Shown in pieces: positions 11,650-25,262 of a stretch of DNA of 64,000 bases. The stretch is taken from NCBI RefSeq assembly GCF_014201875.1, contig NZ_JACHFL010000002.1, positions 496,001 to 560,000 of the forward strand. Reading direction: 5' to 3'. The first letter of the stretch is position 1, and every line of letters starts with the position of its first letter. This stretch comes from Deinococcus humi. Lineage in GTDB: Bacteria > Deinococcota > Deinococci > Deinococcales > Deinococcaceae. A program made the position numbers and the translations under genes. Below the pieces are notes generated by a model that made no database searches, had not been told where the DNA came from, and saw only the letters and a list, made by a program, of their open reading frames with translations.

Positions 11650-14301
11650 ATGACTCCCCCGCTTCCCCTTGACCACGAACATCTCCAGAAGCTGGCGACC
11701 GCTGATCTGGTCCGGCCCGATCACCTGCTGGGCGCACACCCCACCACCGAAAACGGTGTGGAGGGTGTGCGCTTTGCGGTATGGGCCCCCAATGCCACCC
11801 ACGTCAGCGTGGTGGGCGACTTCAATGACTGGAATGGCTTCGCCCATGCCATGAACCGCCTGGATTTCGGCTGCTGGGGTGTCTTTGTGCCAGCCGCCCA
11901 CCACGGTCAGCGTTACAAATTCCGCATCACCGGACAGCACGGGCAGACCCAGGACAAGATGGACCCTTACGGCACCTTCTTCGAGACCCGTCCGGCCACC
12001 GGCAGCATCGTCTGGAATCAGCCCTACGAATGGAGCGACGGCGAGTGGATGCAGGGGCGCTCGGCGGGCTTTGACCAGCCTGTCAGCATCTACGAGTGCC
12101 ACGCTCCCAGCTGGGGCAAGCGCGACGACGGCTGGTTCCTGAACTACCGCGACCTAGCGCACCGGCTGGGCGACTATCTGGAGTACATGGGCTACACCCA
12201 CGTCGAGTTGCTGGGCGTCATGGAGCACCCCTTCGACGGTTCGTGGGGCTATCAGGTCACGGGCTACTACGCGCCCACCAGTCGCATGGGCAACCCGGAG
12301 GATTTCAAGTATCTGGTGGACCACCTGCACCGCAAGGGCATCGGCGTGATCCTGGACTGGGTGCCGGGGCATTTCCCCACCGATCCGGCGGGGCTGGCCA
12401 CCTTCGACGGCGGCCCGCTGTTCGAATACGCCGACCCACGTAAAGGCTTTCATCAGGACTGGAATACGCTGATCTTCGATTACGGACGCAACGAGGTGGT
12501 GATGTTCCTGATCGGCAGCGCTGTCAAGTGGCTACAGGACTTTCATGTGGACGGCCTGCGGGTGGACGCGGTGGCCTCCATGCTGTACCTGGACTTCTCG
12601 CGCACCGAATGGATTCCCAACATTCACGGCGGGCGTGAGAACCTGGAGGCCATCGCCTTTCTCAAGCGCCTGAACGAGGTCACGCACCACATGGCCCCCG
12701 GCGTCATGATGATCGCCGAGGAGAGCACCTCCTTCGCGGGCGTGACCACTCCTGCCCCCTTCGGGCTGGGGTTCGATTACAAATGGGCGATGGGCTGGAT
12801 GAACGACAACCTCGGGTACTTCAAGGAAGACCCGCTGTGGCGCGCCCACCACCACCATGCCCTGACCTTCTTCAACGTGTACCGCACCAGCGAGAATTAC
12901 GTGCTGGCGATCAGCCACGACGAGGTCGTCCACCTGAAAAAGAGCATGGTCATGAAGATGCCCGGCGAGTGGTACGCCCAGCGTGCCCAGTACCGCGCCT
13001 TTCTGGCGATGATGTGGACCACCCCCGGCAAGAAACTCCTGTTCATGGGCCAGGAGTTTGGGCAGTCCACCGAGTGGAACCACGACACCGGGTTGCCGTG
13101 GTACATGGCCGATCAGCCGGACCATCGCGGGATCATGAATCTGGTGCGCCGCCTGAACGAACTGTACGTGGCTCGCCCCGACTGGCATGTGGCCGACACC
13201 CGCGAGGAGGGCATGCTGTGGATCAGCGCCGACGACGCTGAGCACAGCGTGTATGCCTATCTGCGCCGGGATCCGAACAGCAACGCCTGGAGCCTGACGG
13301 TCGCCAACCTGACCCCGGTGTACCGTGACCTGTACCCCATCGGCGTGCCGCAGGCCGGTGACTACCGTCTGCTGTTGTCCACCGATGACGGCGAGTTCGG
13401 TGGTTTCGGCACCCAGCAGCCCGACCTGACCGCCAAGGAAGTGGGCTGGAACGGCCAGACCTACCACCTGCGATTGAACCTGCCCCCCAACAGCGTGCTG
13501 GTGCTGGAGCCGGTGTCGTTCCTGTCGCCGGATGAACTGGTCGGCATCGCGGACATTGCTGAAGCTTCGGAAGCTCAGTCTGAAGCGGATCTTCCCAGCC
13601 AGAGTGCCGAGCGTGAGTGGGTGGGGGGGGCGGCCACAGAAACCCAGGCTCAGCCCACGCATACTGACGACGTTGAGGCCCGCCTGATTCAGCCGGAGGA
13701 GGCCCGCGATCTCACGCCCGAACTGGAGCTGGCCGACGAGGAGACTGGGAGCGGGTGGACGGGAATGGACCAGGTTTCCGCACCAGAAGCGGACGTGGGG
13801 GTGGAGCTGGTGGACACTCCTCAGGCGCCCACCCCTGAGCTGTCCGCCGAAGGGCGACTGTCCAGCGGGCCTGCAGTGGCTGATGCCAGCACTGAAGAAC
13901 AGTCCATTCCGGTGGAACTGGAATCCATTCGGACCCTGACGGCGCGGGCCAGCCGTCAGGCTACCGAATCCGATGAGGCGGAGCCGGCCCACACCACGCC
14001 GACGGGCGCAGAGTCGGAAGTGCCCAAAGCTGCCAAGCCCAGGGCCAGCCGCGCCAAAAAACCCAAAGTGGAGATTGCGGTGGGAGCTGAAGGGGACGAA
14101 CCCGCTCCCAAGCCCAAGCGGACGCGTAAACCCAAAACAGTGGCGGAGGTGCGGGCGGACCCCACACCCGCGGAGACCAAGCCTGCGTCAAAGCCCCGCA
14201 AGTCCAGGGCCAAGAAAACGGCCGTGGAGAGTGTGGAGACTCCGCTTCAGGACAATCCTGTCCAGGGGATGGACGTTCAGGACACCCCGACAGAAGAATG
14301 A
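11650..14301 (+). CDS. glgB: 1,4-alpha-glucan branching enzyme with basic C-terminal extension
   Basis: 883 residues against about 620-640 for the usual core. Residues 35-115 form a CBM48 domain (AVWAPNATHVSVVGDFNDW). The GH13 barrel follows, with GYQVTGYYAP, the nucleophile in GLRVDAV (Asp306), the acid/base in MIAEES (Glu357) and AISHDE (His423, Asp424). It introduces alpha-1,6 branches in glycogen. From about residue 630 an acidic low-complexity linker and then a Lys/Pro/Ala-rich segment with AKKPK, KPKRTRKPK and KPRKSRAKK are added; this tail has no known function in the family. Probable leaderless promoter TAGACT at 11638-11643. The stop overlaps the next start by four bases. Confidence 0.93.
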   Translation: MTPPLPLDHEHLQKLATADLVRPDHLLGAHPTTENGVEGVRFAVWAPNATHVSVVGDFNDWNGFAHAMNRLDFGCWGVFVPAAHHGQRYKFRITGQHGQTQDKMDPYGTFFETRPATGSIVWNQPYEWSDGEWMQGRSAGFDQPVSIYECHAPSWGKRDDGWFLNYRDLAHRLGDYLEYMGYTHVELLGVMEHPFDGSWGYQVTGYYAPTSRMGNPEDFKYLVDHLHRKGIGVILDWVPGHFPTDPAGLATFDGGPLFEYADPRKGFHQDWNTLIFDYGRNEVVMFLIGSAVKWLQDFHVDGLRVDAVASMLYLDFSRTEWIPNIHGGRENLEAIAFLKRLNEVTHHMAPGVMMIAEESTSFAGVTTPAPFGLGFDYKWAMGWMNDNLGYFKEDPLWRAHHHHALTFFNVYRTSENYVLAISHDEVVHLKKSMVMKMPGEWYAQRAQYRAFLAMMWTTPGKKLLFMGQEFGQSTEWNHDTGLPWYMADQPDHRGIMNLVRRLNELYVARPDWHVADTREEGMLWISADDAEHSVYAYLRRDPNSNAWSLTVANLTPVYRDLYPIGVPQAGDYRLLLSTDDGEFGGFGTQQPDLTAKEVGWNGQTYHLRLNLPPNSVLVLEPVSFLSPDELVGIADIAEASEAQSEADLPSQSAEREWVGGAATETQAQPTHTDDVEARLIQPEEARDLTPELELADEETGSGWTGMDQVSAPEADVGVELVDTPQAPTPELSAEGRLSSGPAVADASTEEQSIPVELESIRTLTARASRQATESDEAEPAHTTPTGAESEVPKAAKPRASRAKKPKVEIAVGAEGDEPAPKPKRTRKPKTVAEVRADPTPAETKPASKPRKSRAKKTAVESVETPLQDNPVQGMDVQDTPTEE

Positions 14302-14564
14302 CCGCTCCCCGCCCCACTCCTGACCCCCTGACCATTGTCAGCTTTGCGCTGCTGGGGGTCCTGGCAGTGCTTCTCCTAATTCCGCTGCTGACGGGCGGGG
14401 CGCCACCCAGCCCCTATCTGATCGCGGGCTTGCTGCTGCTGCGGCTGGGGGTGCAGTTTCTGCGCTCTCGGCGAGACGAGCGACTGCGCCGACCTGCCAG
14501 TTGGGCGTTTGATCTGCTGTTGATCGGCCTGATCTTCTATGTGGCGGGCAATCAGCCGGGTTGA
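14298..14564 (+). CDS. Small membrane protein downstream of glgB
   Basis: 88 residues with two or three predicted membrane helices (FALLGVLAVLLLIPLL; YLIAGLLLLRLGVQFL; AFDLLLIGLIFYVAG) separated by a basic RSRRDERLRRP loop. The ATG overlaps the glgB stop (ATGA), so it is translationally coupled to glgB. I do not recognise a family. Coupling suggests coregulation with glycogen branching, not necessarily a shared function. Confidence 0.7.
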   Translation: MTAPRPTPDPLTIVSFALLGVLAVLLLIPLLTGGAPPSPYLIAGLLLLRLGVQFLRSRRDERLRRPASWAFDLLLIGLIFYVAGNQPG

Positions 14565-14654
14565 CCCACCCCCGCCCCCTCTTTGTGACAAATGCCGCGC
14601 CAGCGCTGATTTTCTGTCAGGGGTCAGTCAGGAGCGCCGGGTTAAATTGAACCC

Positions 14655-15362
14655 ATGAACAGTATGGTCAGGCCGGGGTGGGCCAAGTGGGGTCTGTTGG
14701 GCGGTGTGGCGTTGGCGTTGGTGGCCTGTGGCGGACCCGCCACGCCACAGGCGTCCGATCAGCCCACCGTTGAAACCCTTGAGGGTAAGGTCTCCGCTTG
14801 GAAGGGCGAAGGCCGCGTGGCGGTGCCCGGTCTGCCTGACATCTCGTCCAGCGTCCACAGCGACGGTTCGTTTACCCTGACGTTGCCCGCAGAAGCCGAT
14901 CTCGCAAAGAACGTCGTGCCCGCAGCTGGAATCACCGACAAACTGGACTGCAGCGGCACCGCCCAGAGCAGTGATCCGGATGCCCAGGCCTTCGCGGTCA
15001 TGACCCTGGATGCCAGCGATACCTCCGGCAGGCGCCAGACCAGTGCCGTCACCGGCAGCAAATCCGGCCTGCTCAGCCGCCGCGTCAACGCCCGCGTGTG
15101 GCTGTACAGCGACAGCCTGACCCAGTTGCGCGGCACGGTGAACTGCGCGGCCATCCTGAGCCTGTCGCAGATTCCAGAATTGCCAGTCACGGTGGCGGTC
15201 AATGCCAGACCTGGCTGGAATGTCCTTGACCTGAACATCAATGTCACCGCCAACATTCTGGCGCAGGTCAGCGCCTCCGGTTCGCTGGTGAACTTCGTCG
15301 CGGCCGGCGGTCAGACCACCTTCCGCACCACGAAGGAGCTTCAGGCCCAGGTGGCGTTCTAG
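14655..15362 (+). CDS. Hypothetical lipoprotein
   Basis: 235 residues. The signal peptide ends in the lipobox LVAC (Cys near residue 25), followed by GGPATPQ. The mature part is rich in beta-forming Thr/Val/Ser stretches with two Cys residues (LDCSGT and VNCAAIL) that could form a disulfide. No family is recognised. It starts six bases after TAAATT (14643-14648), so the message is probably leaderless. A strong hairpin separates it from the convergent binding-protein gene. Confidence 0.65.
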   Translation: MNSMVRPGWAKWGLLGGVALALVACGGPATPQASDQPTVETLEGKVSAWKGEGRVAVPGLPDISSSVHSDGSFTLTLPAEADLAKNVVPAAGITDKLDCSGTAQSSDPDAQAFAVMTLDASDTSGRRQTSAVTGSKSGLLSRRVNARVWLYSDSLTQLRGTVNCAAILSLSQIPELPVTVAVNARPGWNVLDLNINVTANILAQVSASGSLVNFVAAGGQTTFRTTKELQAQVAF

Positions 15363-15388
15363 CGCTGATCCCGAATCCCTGAAGGGGA

Positions 15389-15422
15389 AAAGTCACCGGG
15401 AGCGTTCTGGTCCGGTGACTTT
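15389..15422. terminator. Bidirectional hairpin between convergent genes
   Basis: AAAGTCACCGG (15389-15399) is perfectly complementary to CCGGTGACTTT (15412-15422), with a 12-base loop and flanking purine/pyrimidine runs. It lies between the ends of the lipoprotein gene (plus) and the ABC binding-protein gene (minus) and would serve both. Confidence 0.75.
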
Positions 15423-15454
15423 CCCTGTCTGATACAGGAAATTTCTGTACAGAT

Positions 15455-16222
15455 TTACTTCTGCACGATCCAGCGATCCAGCAGCTTCTGATACTCGCCG
15501 CTCGCCTTCAGACGGGCCAGGGTCTTATTGGCCGCGGCGGCCAGATCGCTGTTTTTGGCGAACACCATGCCGTAGTCTTCTGCTGCAAGATCCTTGCCGG
15601 CTCTGGCAAATTGCCCTGGCAGGCGCTTTTGCAGGTCCGTGACGGTGGGGGCGTCACCGACCAGCGCGGCAATCCGGCCCGCCCGGATGTCGGCCAGCCC
15701 TGCCGCGAAGTCATCGTAGACTTTTAAAACCGCGCCCTTGGACTTGAGCACGTCGTCGGCCACGAACTGCCCGGTGGTGTTGGCCTGCACACCGATGGTC
15801 TTGCCCTTGACGTCACTGGGCCAGTTGAACTTGTCTGGGTTGCCGCCCTTCACGATAAAGACCTGGGCGCTGCGGTAGTACGGCGCGCTGAATGACACCA
15901 CTTTGGCCCGCTCATCCGTGATGGTGATGCCGCTCATGGCCATGTCCACCCGCCCGGACGTGACCGACTGCGGCATCAGTGCCCCGAAGCCCACCGCCTG
16001 AATCTGGAGCTTGACGCCCAGATCCTTCGCCACAGCGAGCGCGATGTCGATGTCGAAGCCGGTAATCTGACCGGTCTTATCCTTGAACTCGAACGGGGAG
16101 AAGGTGGGATCGGTGCCCAGGATTAACACGCCTTTTTTCTTGACCTCGGCGACGGTGGTGGCCCCGGCAGCAGTCTGGGCGGCGGCAGCGAGAGCTACGG
16201 CGAGGAGAAGGGTCCGTTTCAT
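15455..16222 (-). CDS. Amino-acid ABC transporter substrate-binding protein
   Basis: 255 residues of the family 3 solute-binding fold. A signal peptide (MKRTLLLAVALAAAAQTAAGA) is followed by VKKKGVLILGTDPTFSPFEF, the family signature GFDIDIALAVAKDLG, and the MSGITITDERAKVVSFS segment. It is periplasmic and would bind a polar or charged amino acid; the ligand cannot be told. No permease or ATPase gene is adjacent, so it is an orphan here. The start six bases after TATGCT (16229-16234, minus) fits a leaderless message. The promoter region is shared with the divergent thioredoxin-like gene. Confidence 0.88.
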   Translation of the reverse strand: MKRTLLLAVALAAAAQTAAGATTVAEVKKKGVLILGTDPTFSPFEFKDKTGQITGFDIDIALAVAKDLGVKLQIQAVGFGALMPQSVTSGRVDMAMSGITITDERAKVVSFSAPYYRSAQVFIVKGGNPDKFNWPSDVKGKTIGVQANTTGQFVADDVLKSKGAVLKVYDDFAAGLADIRAGRIAALVGDAPTVTDLQKRLPGQFARAGKDLAAEDYGMVFAKNSDLAAAANKTLARLKASGEYQKLLDRWIVQK

Positions 16223-16265
16223 GGGTCCAGCATAGAGCCGGGGCCAGGACGCTACCCTCTTTTGC

Positions 16266-16712
<447 letters not shown>

Positions 16713-16841
16713 GGTTCAGTGATTGCAGTATGTGCTTCGAGCCAGGGTGAGGTTGTTGAACGGGAGATGGAAGACGCGAACCGGTGGAGGGGCGTCCCGC
16801 CATTCCTTTACATTGCTGGTGTTAAGAGTCTTGCCTGGGGG

Positions 16842-17210
16842 TCACCAGACCAGAAACAGCCCGGCGATGCCCAGCAGGGCCAGAATCACCGCAAACGCGC
16901 CGATCCACCCCAGCGGCAGGCTGTGTTCGCCCCGCTCTTCCAGATCCCGGGCCGATTTATTGAAGCTGTAATAACCGAAAGCCAGCGCCAGCACGCCCAG
17001 AGCCACGAGACCCACCACCACCACCCGCAGCAGCCACTGCGGTTGCAGGTCGCCGAACAGCTTGGTGGCCGCCAGCCCCACGCCGATGCAGGACAGCGCG
17101 GTGCGGCCCCAGGCGGCAAAGGTCCGCTCGGAGGACAGCGCGGTGCGGCGCTCGGCCCAGTCGGTGCGGGCCTGACCCAGATTGCGGTGCTGGTCTCGGT
17201 CGTCTGCCAT
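16842..17210 (-). CDS. DUF202 (YidH-type) membrane protein
   Basis: 122 residues. The DUF202 signature is clear: DWAERRTALSSERTFAAWGRTAL, followed by three hydrophobic helices (LSCIGVGLAATKLF, VVVVGLVALGVLALAFGYY, IGAFAVILALLGIAGLFLVW). The start at 17210 (MADDRDQHRNLGQ) is preferred to upstream in-frame starts because it matches the short charged N terminus of the family. Function in the family is unknown. A 129-base gap with no recognisable signal separates it from the convergent thioredoxin-like gene. Confidence 0.8.
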   Translation of the reverse strand: MADDRDQHRNLGQARTDWAERRTALSSERTFAAWGRTALSCIGVGLAATKLFGDLQPQWLLRVVVVGLVALGVLALAFGYYSFNKSARDLEERGEHSLPLGWIGAFAVILALLGIAGLFLVW

Positions 17211-17282
17211 CTTCTCCAAGTGTAGGCAGACTGGTCCAGCGCTGGCCTCAAAAAGTCTTCCCAGTGCCGTTATGCTGGCCTC

Positions 17283-17429
17283 ATGCGGCCGTGGATGCTG
17301 GAGCTGCATTGGGTCACTCCTGAAGTTGAGCCATTGTGGAGCCTGCGCGTGACACCCCCGATTATTAGAATGTACGACGCGGCGCGGGTGGACCGGCGGG
17401 CCGAGGCCAATCCCTGGGGCTTCCCCTGA
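17283..17429 (+). CDS. Small 48-residue protein
   Basis: 48 codons from ATG to TGA: MRPWMLELHWVTPEVEP, then LWSLRVTPPIIRMYDAAR, ending NPWGFP. Three signals support it: TATGCT (17271-17276) lies exactly six bases before the ATG as in other leaderless genes here, the ORF ends just before a very strong terminator, and its tryptophan-rich composition is not like random G+C-rich sequence. I do not recognise a family. Confidence 0.5.
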   Translation: MRPWMLELHWVTPEVEPLWSLRVTPPIIRMYDAARVDRRAEANPWGFP

Positions 17430-17434
17430 CTTAA

Positions 17435-17482
17435 ACATTGAAAGAGGGCCAGAGGCAATTGCCTCCGGCCCTCGTTTTCAAT
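17435..17482. terminator. Long bidirectional terminator
   Basis: ACATTGAAA and GAGGGCC (17435-17450) are complementary to GGCCCTC and TTTTCAATGT (17467-17482), with an inner stem GAGGC/GCCTC around AATT. The GTTTT run serves the plus strand. It sits between the 48-residue ORF and the convergent NADH dehydrogenase gene. Confidence 0.85.
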
Positions 17483-17489
17483 GTACCGC

Positions 17490-18629
<1,140 letters not shown>

Positions 18630-18635
18630 CGTCAT

Positions 18636-19033
18636 GCTCCTGTGAACGAATTCACGAGTGAAGTGCTGGACAGCAAACCAGCTTTTAACTAGTGTACACC
18701 GTCCCTGCGGTCCAGCTGTACCCTTACCAACCGTTGTCTGACCATTTACCAAGTGATCAGGCCGGGCTGCCTAGTGATAAGGGTCCGAACTAACCTGCCG
18801 CTACTGAACACCGTGCGTTTGAGCAGGGAGCGCCTGCCGGAGTGATGGGTAAGGGCTGAAGTACAGGTCAGCCGAGCTGTTGTGTGCTTGAATATGAACG
18901 GTCAGACAATCTGTGAGGTGACGCCAGTCGGCGTCCGGCGTTTTCTCTTTTCAGACAGCAGCGTCCGAGGTAAAGGTGCGGGGTCCAGCGCGCCGGACCC
19001 GCAGCCCCGGTCACCCCAGTTCAGGAGGCACCC
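18636..19033. other. 398-base divergent regulatory region between ndh and cox
   Basis: No gene is supported here. On the plus strand a hairpin GACGCC/GGCGTC with a four-base loop (18920-18935) is followed by CGGCGTTTTCTCTTTT, which resembles a terminator and lies about 85 bases ahead of coxS, so it could attenuate or simply insulate that operon. A second imperfect hairpin (about 18976-19003) follows. AGGAGG precedes the coxS ATG. I could not assign a -10/-35 pair with confidence. Confidence 0.35.
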
Positions 19034-19531
<498 letters not shown>

Positions 19532-19614
19532 GAGCTTGATGGTCAACGGTTGACGGGTGGTGGAACGACGCCGCCTGTCCACTTTCAACCATCAGCTTCC
19601 CGGAGGCAAACACA

Positions 19615-22011
<2,397 letters not shown>

Positions 22012-22039
22012 AGCGGCCCTGGCATTCAGCCGCCGAGGG

Positions 22040-22081
22040 GTCTGACCGCAACAGAAGGACCGGGCTTCTCAGCGGTCAGAC
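22040..22081 (+). repeat. Inverted repeat between coxL and coxM
   Basis: GTCTGACCGC (22040-22049) and GCGGTCAGAC (22072-22081) form a perfect 10-base-pair stem with a 22-base loop, inside the operon. No T run follows, so it is more likely an RNA-processing or stability element than a terminator. Confidence 0.5.
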
Positions 22082-22126
22082 GATTCGACACTCAGACCTT
22101 TACACGCCGACCAGCAGGAGGCACAC

Positions 22127-22921
22127 ATGTATCCAGCCCCTTTCGACTATCAGAAAGCCGCCAGCGTCGATGACGCCCTCAAAGCCATGGCCGACAATCC
22201 CGATCTGAAGATCATCGCCGGGGGGCATTCATTGCTGCCCGCCATGAAACTTCGTCTGGCCCAGCCGCCCGCGCTGCTGGACATCTTTAATCTGGAAGAA
22301 CTCAAGGGCATCCAGGAGGACGGCGATTTTTACGTCGTCGGCGCGATGACCACGCACGCGGAGGTCCTGCGCAGCTCTCTCCCCCTCTTCCCGGAGGTGG
22401 CAGGCTGGGTGGGCGATCCGATGGTTCGCAACCGGGGGACCATCGGGGGCAGTCTAGCCCACGCCGATCCCAGCGCCGATTATCCGGCGGCGGCGCTGGC
22501 GACGGGAGCGGAGTTCGTCATCCGTGGGATGGGCGGCGAGCGCACTGTGGGCGCGGACGACATGTTCGTGGGCATGTTCGAGAGCGCCGTGCAGCCCGGC
22601 GAACTGCTGACCCACATCCGCATTCCAAGGGGGATCACCGCCAGCGTCTACGAGAAATACCGTCACCCGGCCAGCCATTACGCCATCGTGGGGGTGGCGA
22701 TGGCCCGCCACGCGGACGGCCAGATTCGCGCGGCCTATACCGGGGCGGCGGAAAAGGCGGCGCGGCTGACCAGGCTCGAAGAGCGCCTGAACGCCGGGCA
22801 GGACGCCGGAACCGGGCTGGTAGAGGGCGCCGATATGCTGGGGGACCGTTTCGCCAGCGCCGAGTACCGCGCGCATCTGGTGGACGTGCTGTCGGATCGC
22901 GCGGCCAAACGCCTGGGTTAA
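22127..22921 (+). CDS. coxM: Molybdenum hydroxylase FAD-binding medium subunit
   Basis: 264 residues. The FAD-binding PCMH fold is shown by [19 protein letters not shown] and [18 protein letters not shown], with the CO-dehydrogenase flavoprotein C-terminal domain after about residue 170 ([19 protein letters not shown]). It accepts electrons from CoxS and passes them to an external acceptor. AGCAGGAGG precedes the ATG. It is the last gene of the operon, ending before a strong terminator. No maturation genes of the coxD/coxE type are adjacent. Confidence 0.9.
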   Translation: MYPAPFDYQKAASVDDALKAMADNPDLKIIAGGHSLLPAMKLRLAQPPALLDIFNLEELKGIQEDGDFYVVGAMTTHAEVLRSSLPLFPEVAGWVGDPMVRNRGTIGGSLAHADPSADYPAAALATGAEFVIRGMGGERTVGADDMFVGMFESAVQPGELLTHIRIPRGITASVYEKYRHPASHYAIVGVAMARHADGQIRAAYTGAAEKAARLTRLEERLNAGQDAGTGLVEGADMLGDRFASAEYRAHLVDVLSDRAAKRLG

Positions 22922-22936
22922 ACACCTCTCCCGTGG

Positions 22937-22968
22937 CCTCCTCCTGCTGGTGTGGGAGGAGGTTTTTT
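22937..22968 (+). terminator. Terminator of the cox operon
   Basis: CCTCCTCC (22937-22944) pairs with GGAGGAGG (22955-22962) around a 10-base loop, followed directly by TTTTTT. Confidence 0.9.
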
Positions 22969-23022
22969 GACCTTCTGCCGGACTGCGGCGAGTCGGTGGC
23001 CCGCACGCTCTACTCTGTCCCC

Positions 23023-24198
23023 ATGCCCACCCCGCCAGATTTCCCGGACCCCCAGCGTGCCTGGGCCTACCGTCCTTCCGAAGCTCTGGAGGGTGCACCC
23101 GGTGGGCCGCTCGCGGGCCTGACCTTCAGCGTCAAGGACCTGTTCGGCGTCCCTGGCTGGCCGCTGACCGCCAGCACCCGCGCCCCGGTGCCGGAGGTGG
23201 GGGAGAGCGTGCTGGTGCGCCGTCTGCTGGAACTCGGGGCCTCCGCCGTGGGCAAGACCCACCTGCACGAGGTGGCGCTGGGCATTACCGGCCTGAACGG
23301 CTACGGTAGCACCACGCACCCGCACGATCCGGCCCGCGTGCCGGGCGGCAGCAGCGGGGGCGCGGCAGTCAGTGTGGCCCTGGGACAGGCTGATTTCGCG
23401 CTGGGCACCGACACCGGCGGCAGCATCCGGGTTCCGGCAGCGTGGTGTGGCGTGGCGGGTTACAAGCCCACCAAGGGACATCCCGACTGGAGCACGCAGG
23501 GGGTGTTACCGCTGTCGTGGACCTGTGACCACGCTGGCCCGCTGGCGCGTGACCTGGGGACGATTGCAAGGGTCCACGGGGCGCTGAACAGAGGGCAGAT
23601 CAGGGGGCAGGACTGGAACGGTGTGCGGGTGGGACTGTGGCTGCCGGACGGCTGGACCGACGCGACGGTGCGGGCGGCGACGCTGGCTTCTGCCACTGAT
23701 CTGGAGGGGCGCGGGGCAGTGGTCACTCAGGTCCACCTGCCCGAGATGCTCGACGCCTACTCGCCCATCGTCCTGAGCGAGGCGGCACAGGTCCACGCGG
23801 AGGCGTTGCAGCTGGCCGATCCGGGCTTTCAGCCGTTCACGCTGTCGGCCCTGCGCCAGGGAGCGGCCCTGAGTGCCGAGGACGTGCAGCACGCCTTTGA
23901 CCGCCGTGCCGACTACGCCTGGTTGCTCAACGGCCTCCTTACCGCTTTTGACGTCATTCTGGCCCCTGCCGTCCCCACCCCGCCCCCCTTGATCGGTCAG
24001 GACGAGGTGGAGGTGGGCGAGGGCACAGTGCCCCTGCGCCGGGCCGTCCTGCGACTCACCGCGCCGTTCAGCCTGCTGGGGGTGCCCACCGTGTCGCTGC
24101 CTACCAGCACGGCAGATGTCGGCGTGCAACTTGTCGGGCGGCATGGCGAGGATGACCGCCTGCTGGGCCTGGGGCTGGCCTGGGGGGCAGGGGCTTGA
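23023..24198 (+). CDS. Amidase signature family hydrolase
   Basis: 391 residues. The catalytic Ser-Ser-Lys triad is visible: Lys in FSVKDLFG, cis-Ser in [14 protein letters not shown] and the nucleophile Ser in [12 protein letters not shown]. Shorter than GatA (about 480 residues) and without its C-terminal features, it is probably a small-molecule amidase such as an allophanate-hydrolase-like or acylamidase enzyme; the substrate is not evident. Leaderless start six bases after TACTCT (23011-23016). Its stop overlaps the next start by four bases (TTGA). Confidence 0.85.
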   Translation: MPTPPDFPDPQRAWAYRPSEALEGAPGGPLAGLTFSVKDLFGVPGWPLTASTRAPVPEVGESVLVRRLLELGASAVGKTHLHEVALGITGLNGYGSTTHPHDPARVPGGSSGGAAVSVALGQADFALGTDTGGSIRVPAAWCGVAGYKPTKGHPDWSTQGVLPLSWTCDHAGPLARDLGTIARVHGALNRGQIRGQDWNGVRVGLWLPDGWTDATVRAATLASATDLEGRGAVVTQVHLPEMLDAYSPIVLSEAAQVHAEALQLADPGFQPFTLSALRQGAALSAEDVQHAFDRRADYAWLLNGLLTAFDVILAPAVPTPPPLIGQDEVEVGEGTVPLRRAVLRLTAPFSLLGVPTVSLPTSTADVGVQLVGRHGEDDRLLGLGLAWGAGA

Positions 24199-24617
24199 GA
24201 CGGCTCCTTCCTCTGGCCCTGCTGCTGGCCGCCTGTGCGCCCGCCGTGCGGCCCCAGCCGGTACAGACCTGGGAGGGCTCGGCGCGCGTGCTGCTGAGCG
24301 TGCAGCAGTACCGCCTGACCTTCACCGTCGATCCGGTAAGCCACGCCCTGAGCGGCACCCTGGCCAACCTGAGTAGCGGAGATCGTTTCGAGGCGAGTGG
24401 GACACTGCTGCCTGCCGGCGACGCTGCGGAACTGACCGCGCAGGTCACGCCGGGGAGTGCGCCGCGCCTGAACGCGGGGATCCTGGGCTTCGGGATCAGC
24501 GGCCTGTCGCTCAAGGCCGAAGCCATGCTGAGCGGACAGATCACGGGTGAGCTCTTCGCGGGCAGTTTGCGGGTCAACGGCCTTCGCTACCCCTTGACCC
24601 TGAGGCGCGTCCAGTGA
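24195..24617 (+). CDS. Hypothetical lipoprotein
   Basis: 140 residues from a TTG that overlaps the amidase stop. The N terminus [16 protein letters not shown] is a short lipoprotein signal with lipobox LAAC. The rest is a beta-rich repeat-like domain ([29 protein letters not shown]) without a recognised family. The overlaps on both sides place it in a three-gene translationally coupled unit with the amidase and the DinB-like gene. Confidence 0.65.
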   Translation: MRRLLPLALLLAACAPAVRPQPVQTWEGSARVLLSVQQYRLTFTVDPVSHALSGTLANLSSGDRFEASGTLLPAGDAAELTAQVTPGSAPRLNAGILGFGISGLSLKAEAMLSGQITGELFAGSLRVNGLRYPLTLRRVQ

Positions 24618-25177
24618 GTGGCGAGGCTGTCGCTGCCCTCTACCTGTCAGACGTGCGCGGGCGGATGCGTGGCGTTCGGACACTGGGGGAAGGGGCGCTC
24701 GCGCAGCTCCGGGACAGCGAGTGGCACACGCCGCTGGCCCCTGACGGCAACTCTGCCGCCGTGCTGGTCCAGCATTTGGCGGGCAATATGCACTCGCGCT
24801 GGGGGAGCTTGCAGGAGGGCTACCGCGCTGGAACGGAGGGGGAGAGTGCGGCCCGCAACCGGGACGCCGAGTTCGAGGAAGGGGCGCTGAACGGGGCCGC
24901 CCTGCTGGCAGTCTGGGCTGCCGGATGGCGGGTCTTTCTGGATGTGCTGGACCATCTGTCCCCGGACGATCTGACCCGCCCGCTGACCATCCGGGGAGAA
25001 ATCCACACCGTGCTGGAAGCTATTCAACGGCAGGTGGCGCACTACAGCGGGCACGTCTATCAACTGATTCTGCTGGTTAAAACGCTGCGCGGCCAGGAGT
25101 GGCAGACTCTCAGCATCCCGCGTGGCGGGTCGGCAGCGTTCAACGCGGCCATGCTGCCGCCGGACGGGCAGGGTTAA
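24614..25177 (+). CDS. DinB-like four-helix protein (DUF1572)
   Basis: 187 residues from a GTG overlapping the preceding stop (GTGA). The metal-site pattern of the DinB/DUF1572 superfamily is visible: VLVQHLAGNM with the first His and RQVAHYSGHVYQLILLVK with the second His pair near the C terminus. Proteins of this fold include thiol transferases and many of unknown role; Deinococcus carries many paralogues. Last gene of the amidase unit. Confidence 0.8.
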   Translation: MSGEAVAALYLSDVRGRMRGVRTLGEGALAQLRDSEWHTPLAPDGNSAAVLVQHLAGNMHSRWGSLQEGYRAGTEGESAARNRDAEFEEGALNGAALLAVWAAGWRVFLDVLDHLSPDDLTRPLTIRGEIHTVLEAIQRQVAHYSGHVYQLILLVKTLRGQEWQTLSIPRGGSAAFNAAMLPPDGQG

Positions 25178-25262
25178 GGTGGGCGCTGCCGCACCTCAAC
25201 CGGCCAGTTGGACGGTGTACCAATCGGGACAGCCCAGCCTCTTCCTTCTTTAAGCTTTTCCC

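Noticed and set aside
10456..12102. 548-codon minus-strand frame opposite ilvE and glgB
   Set aside because: It spans two well-identified plus-strand genes and their intergenic promoter, and has no protein-like features.
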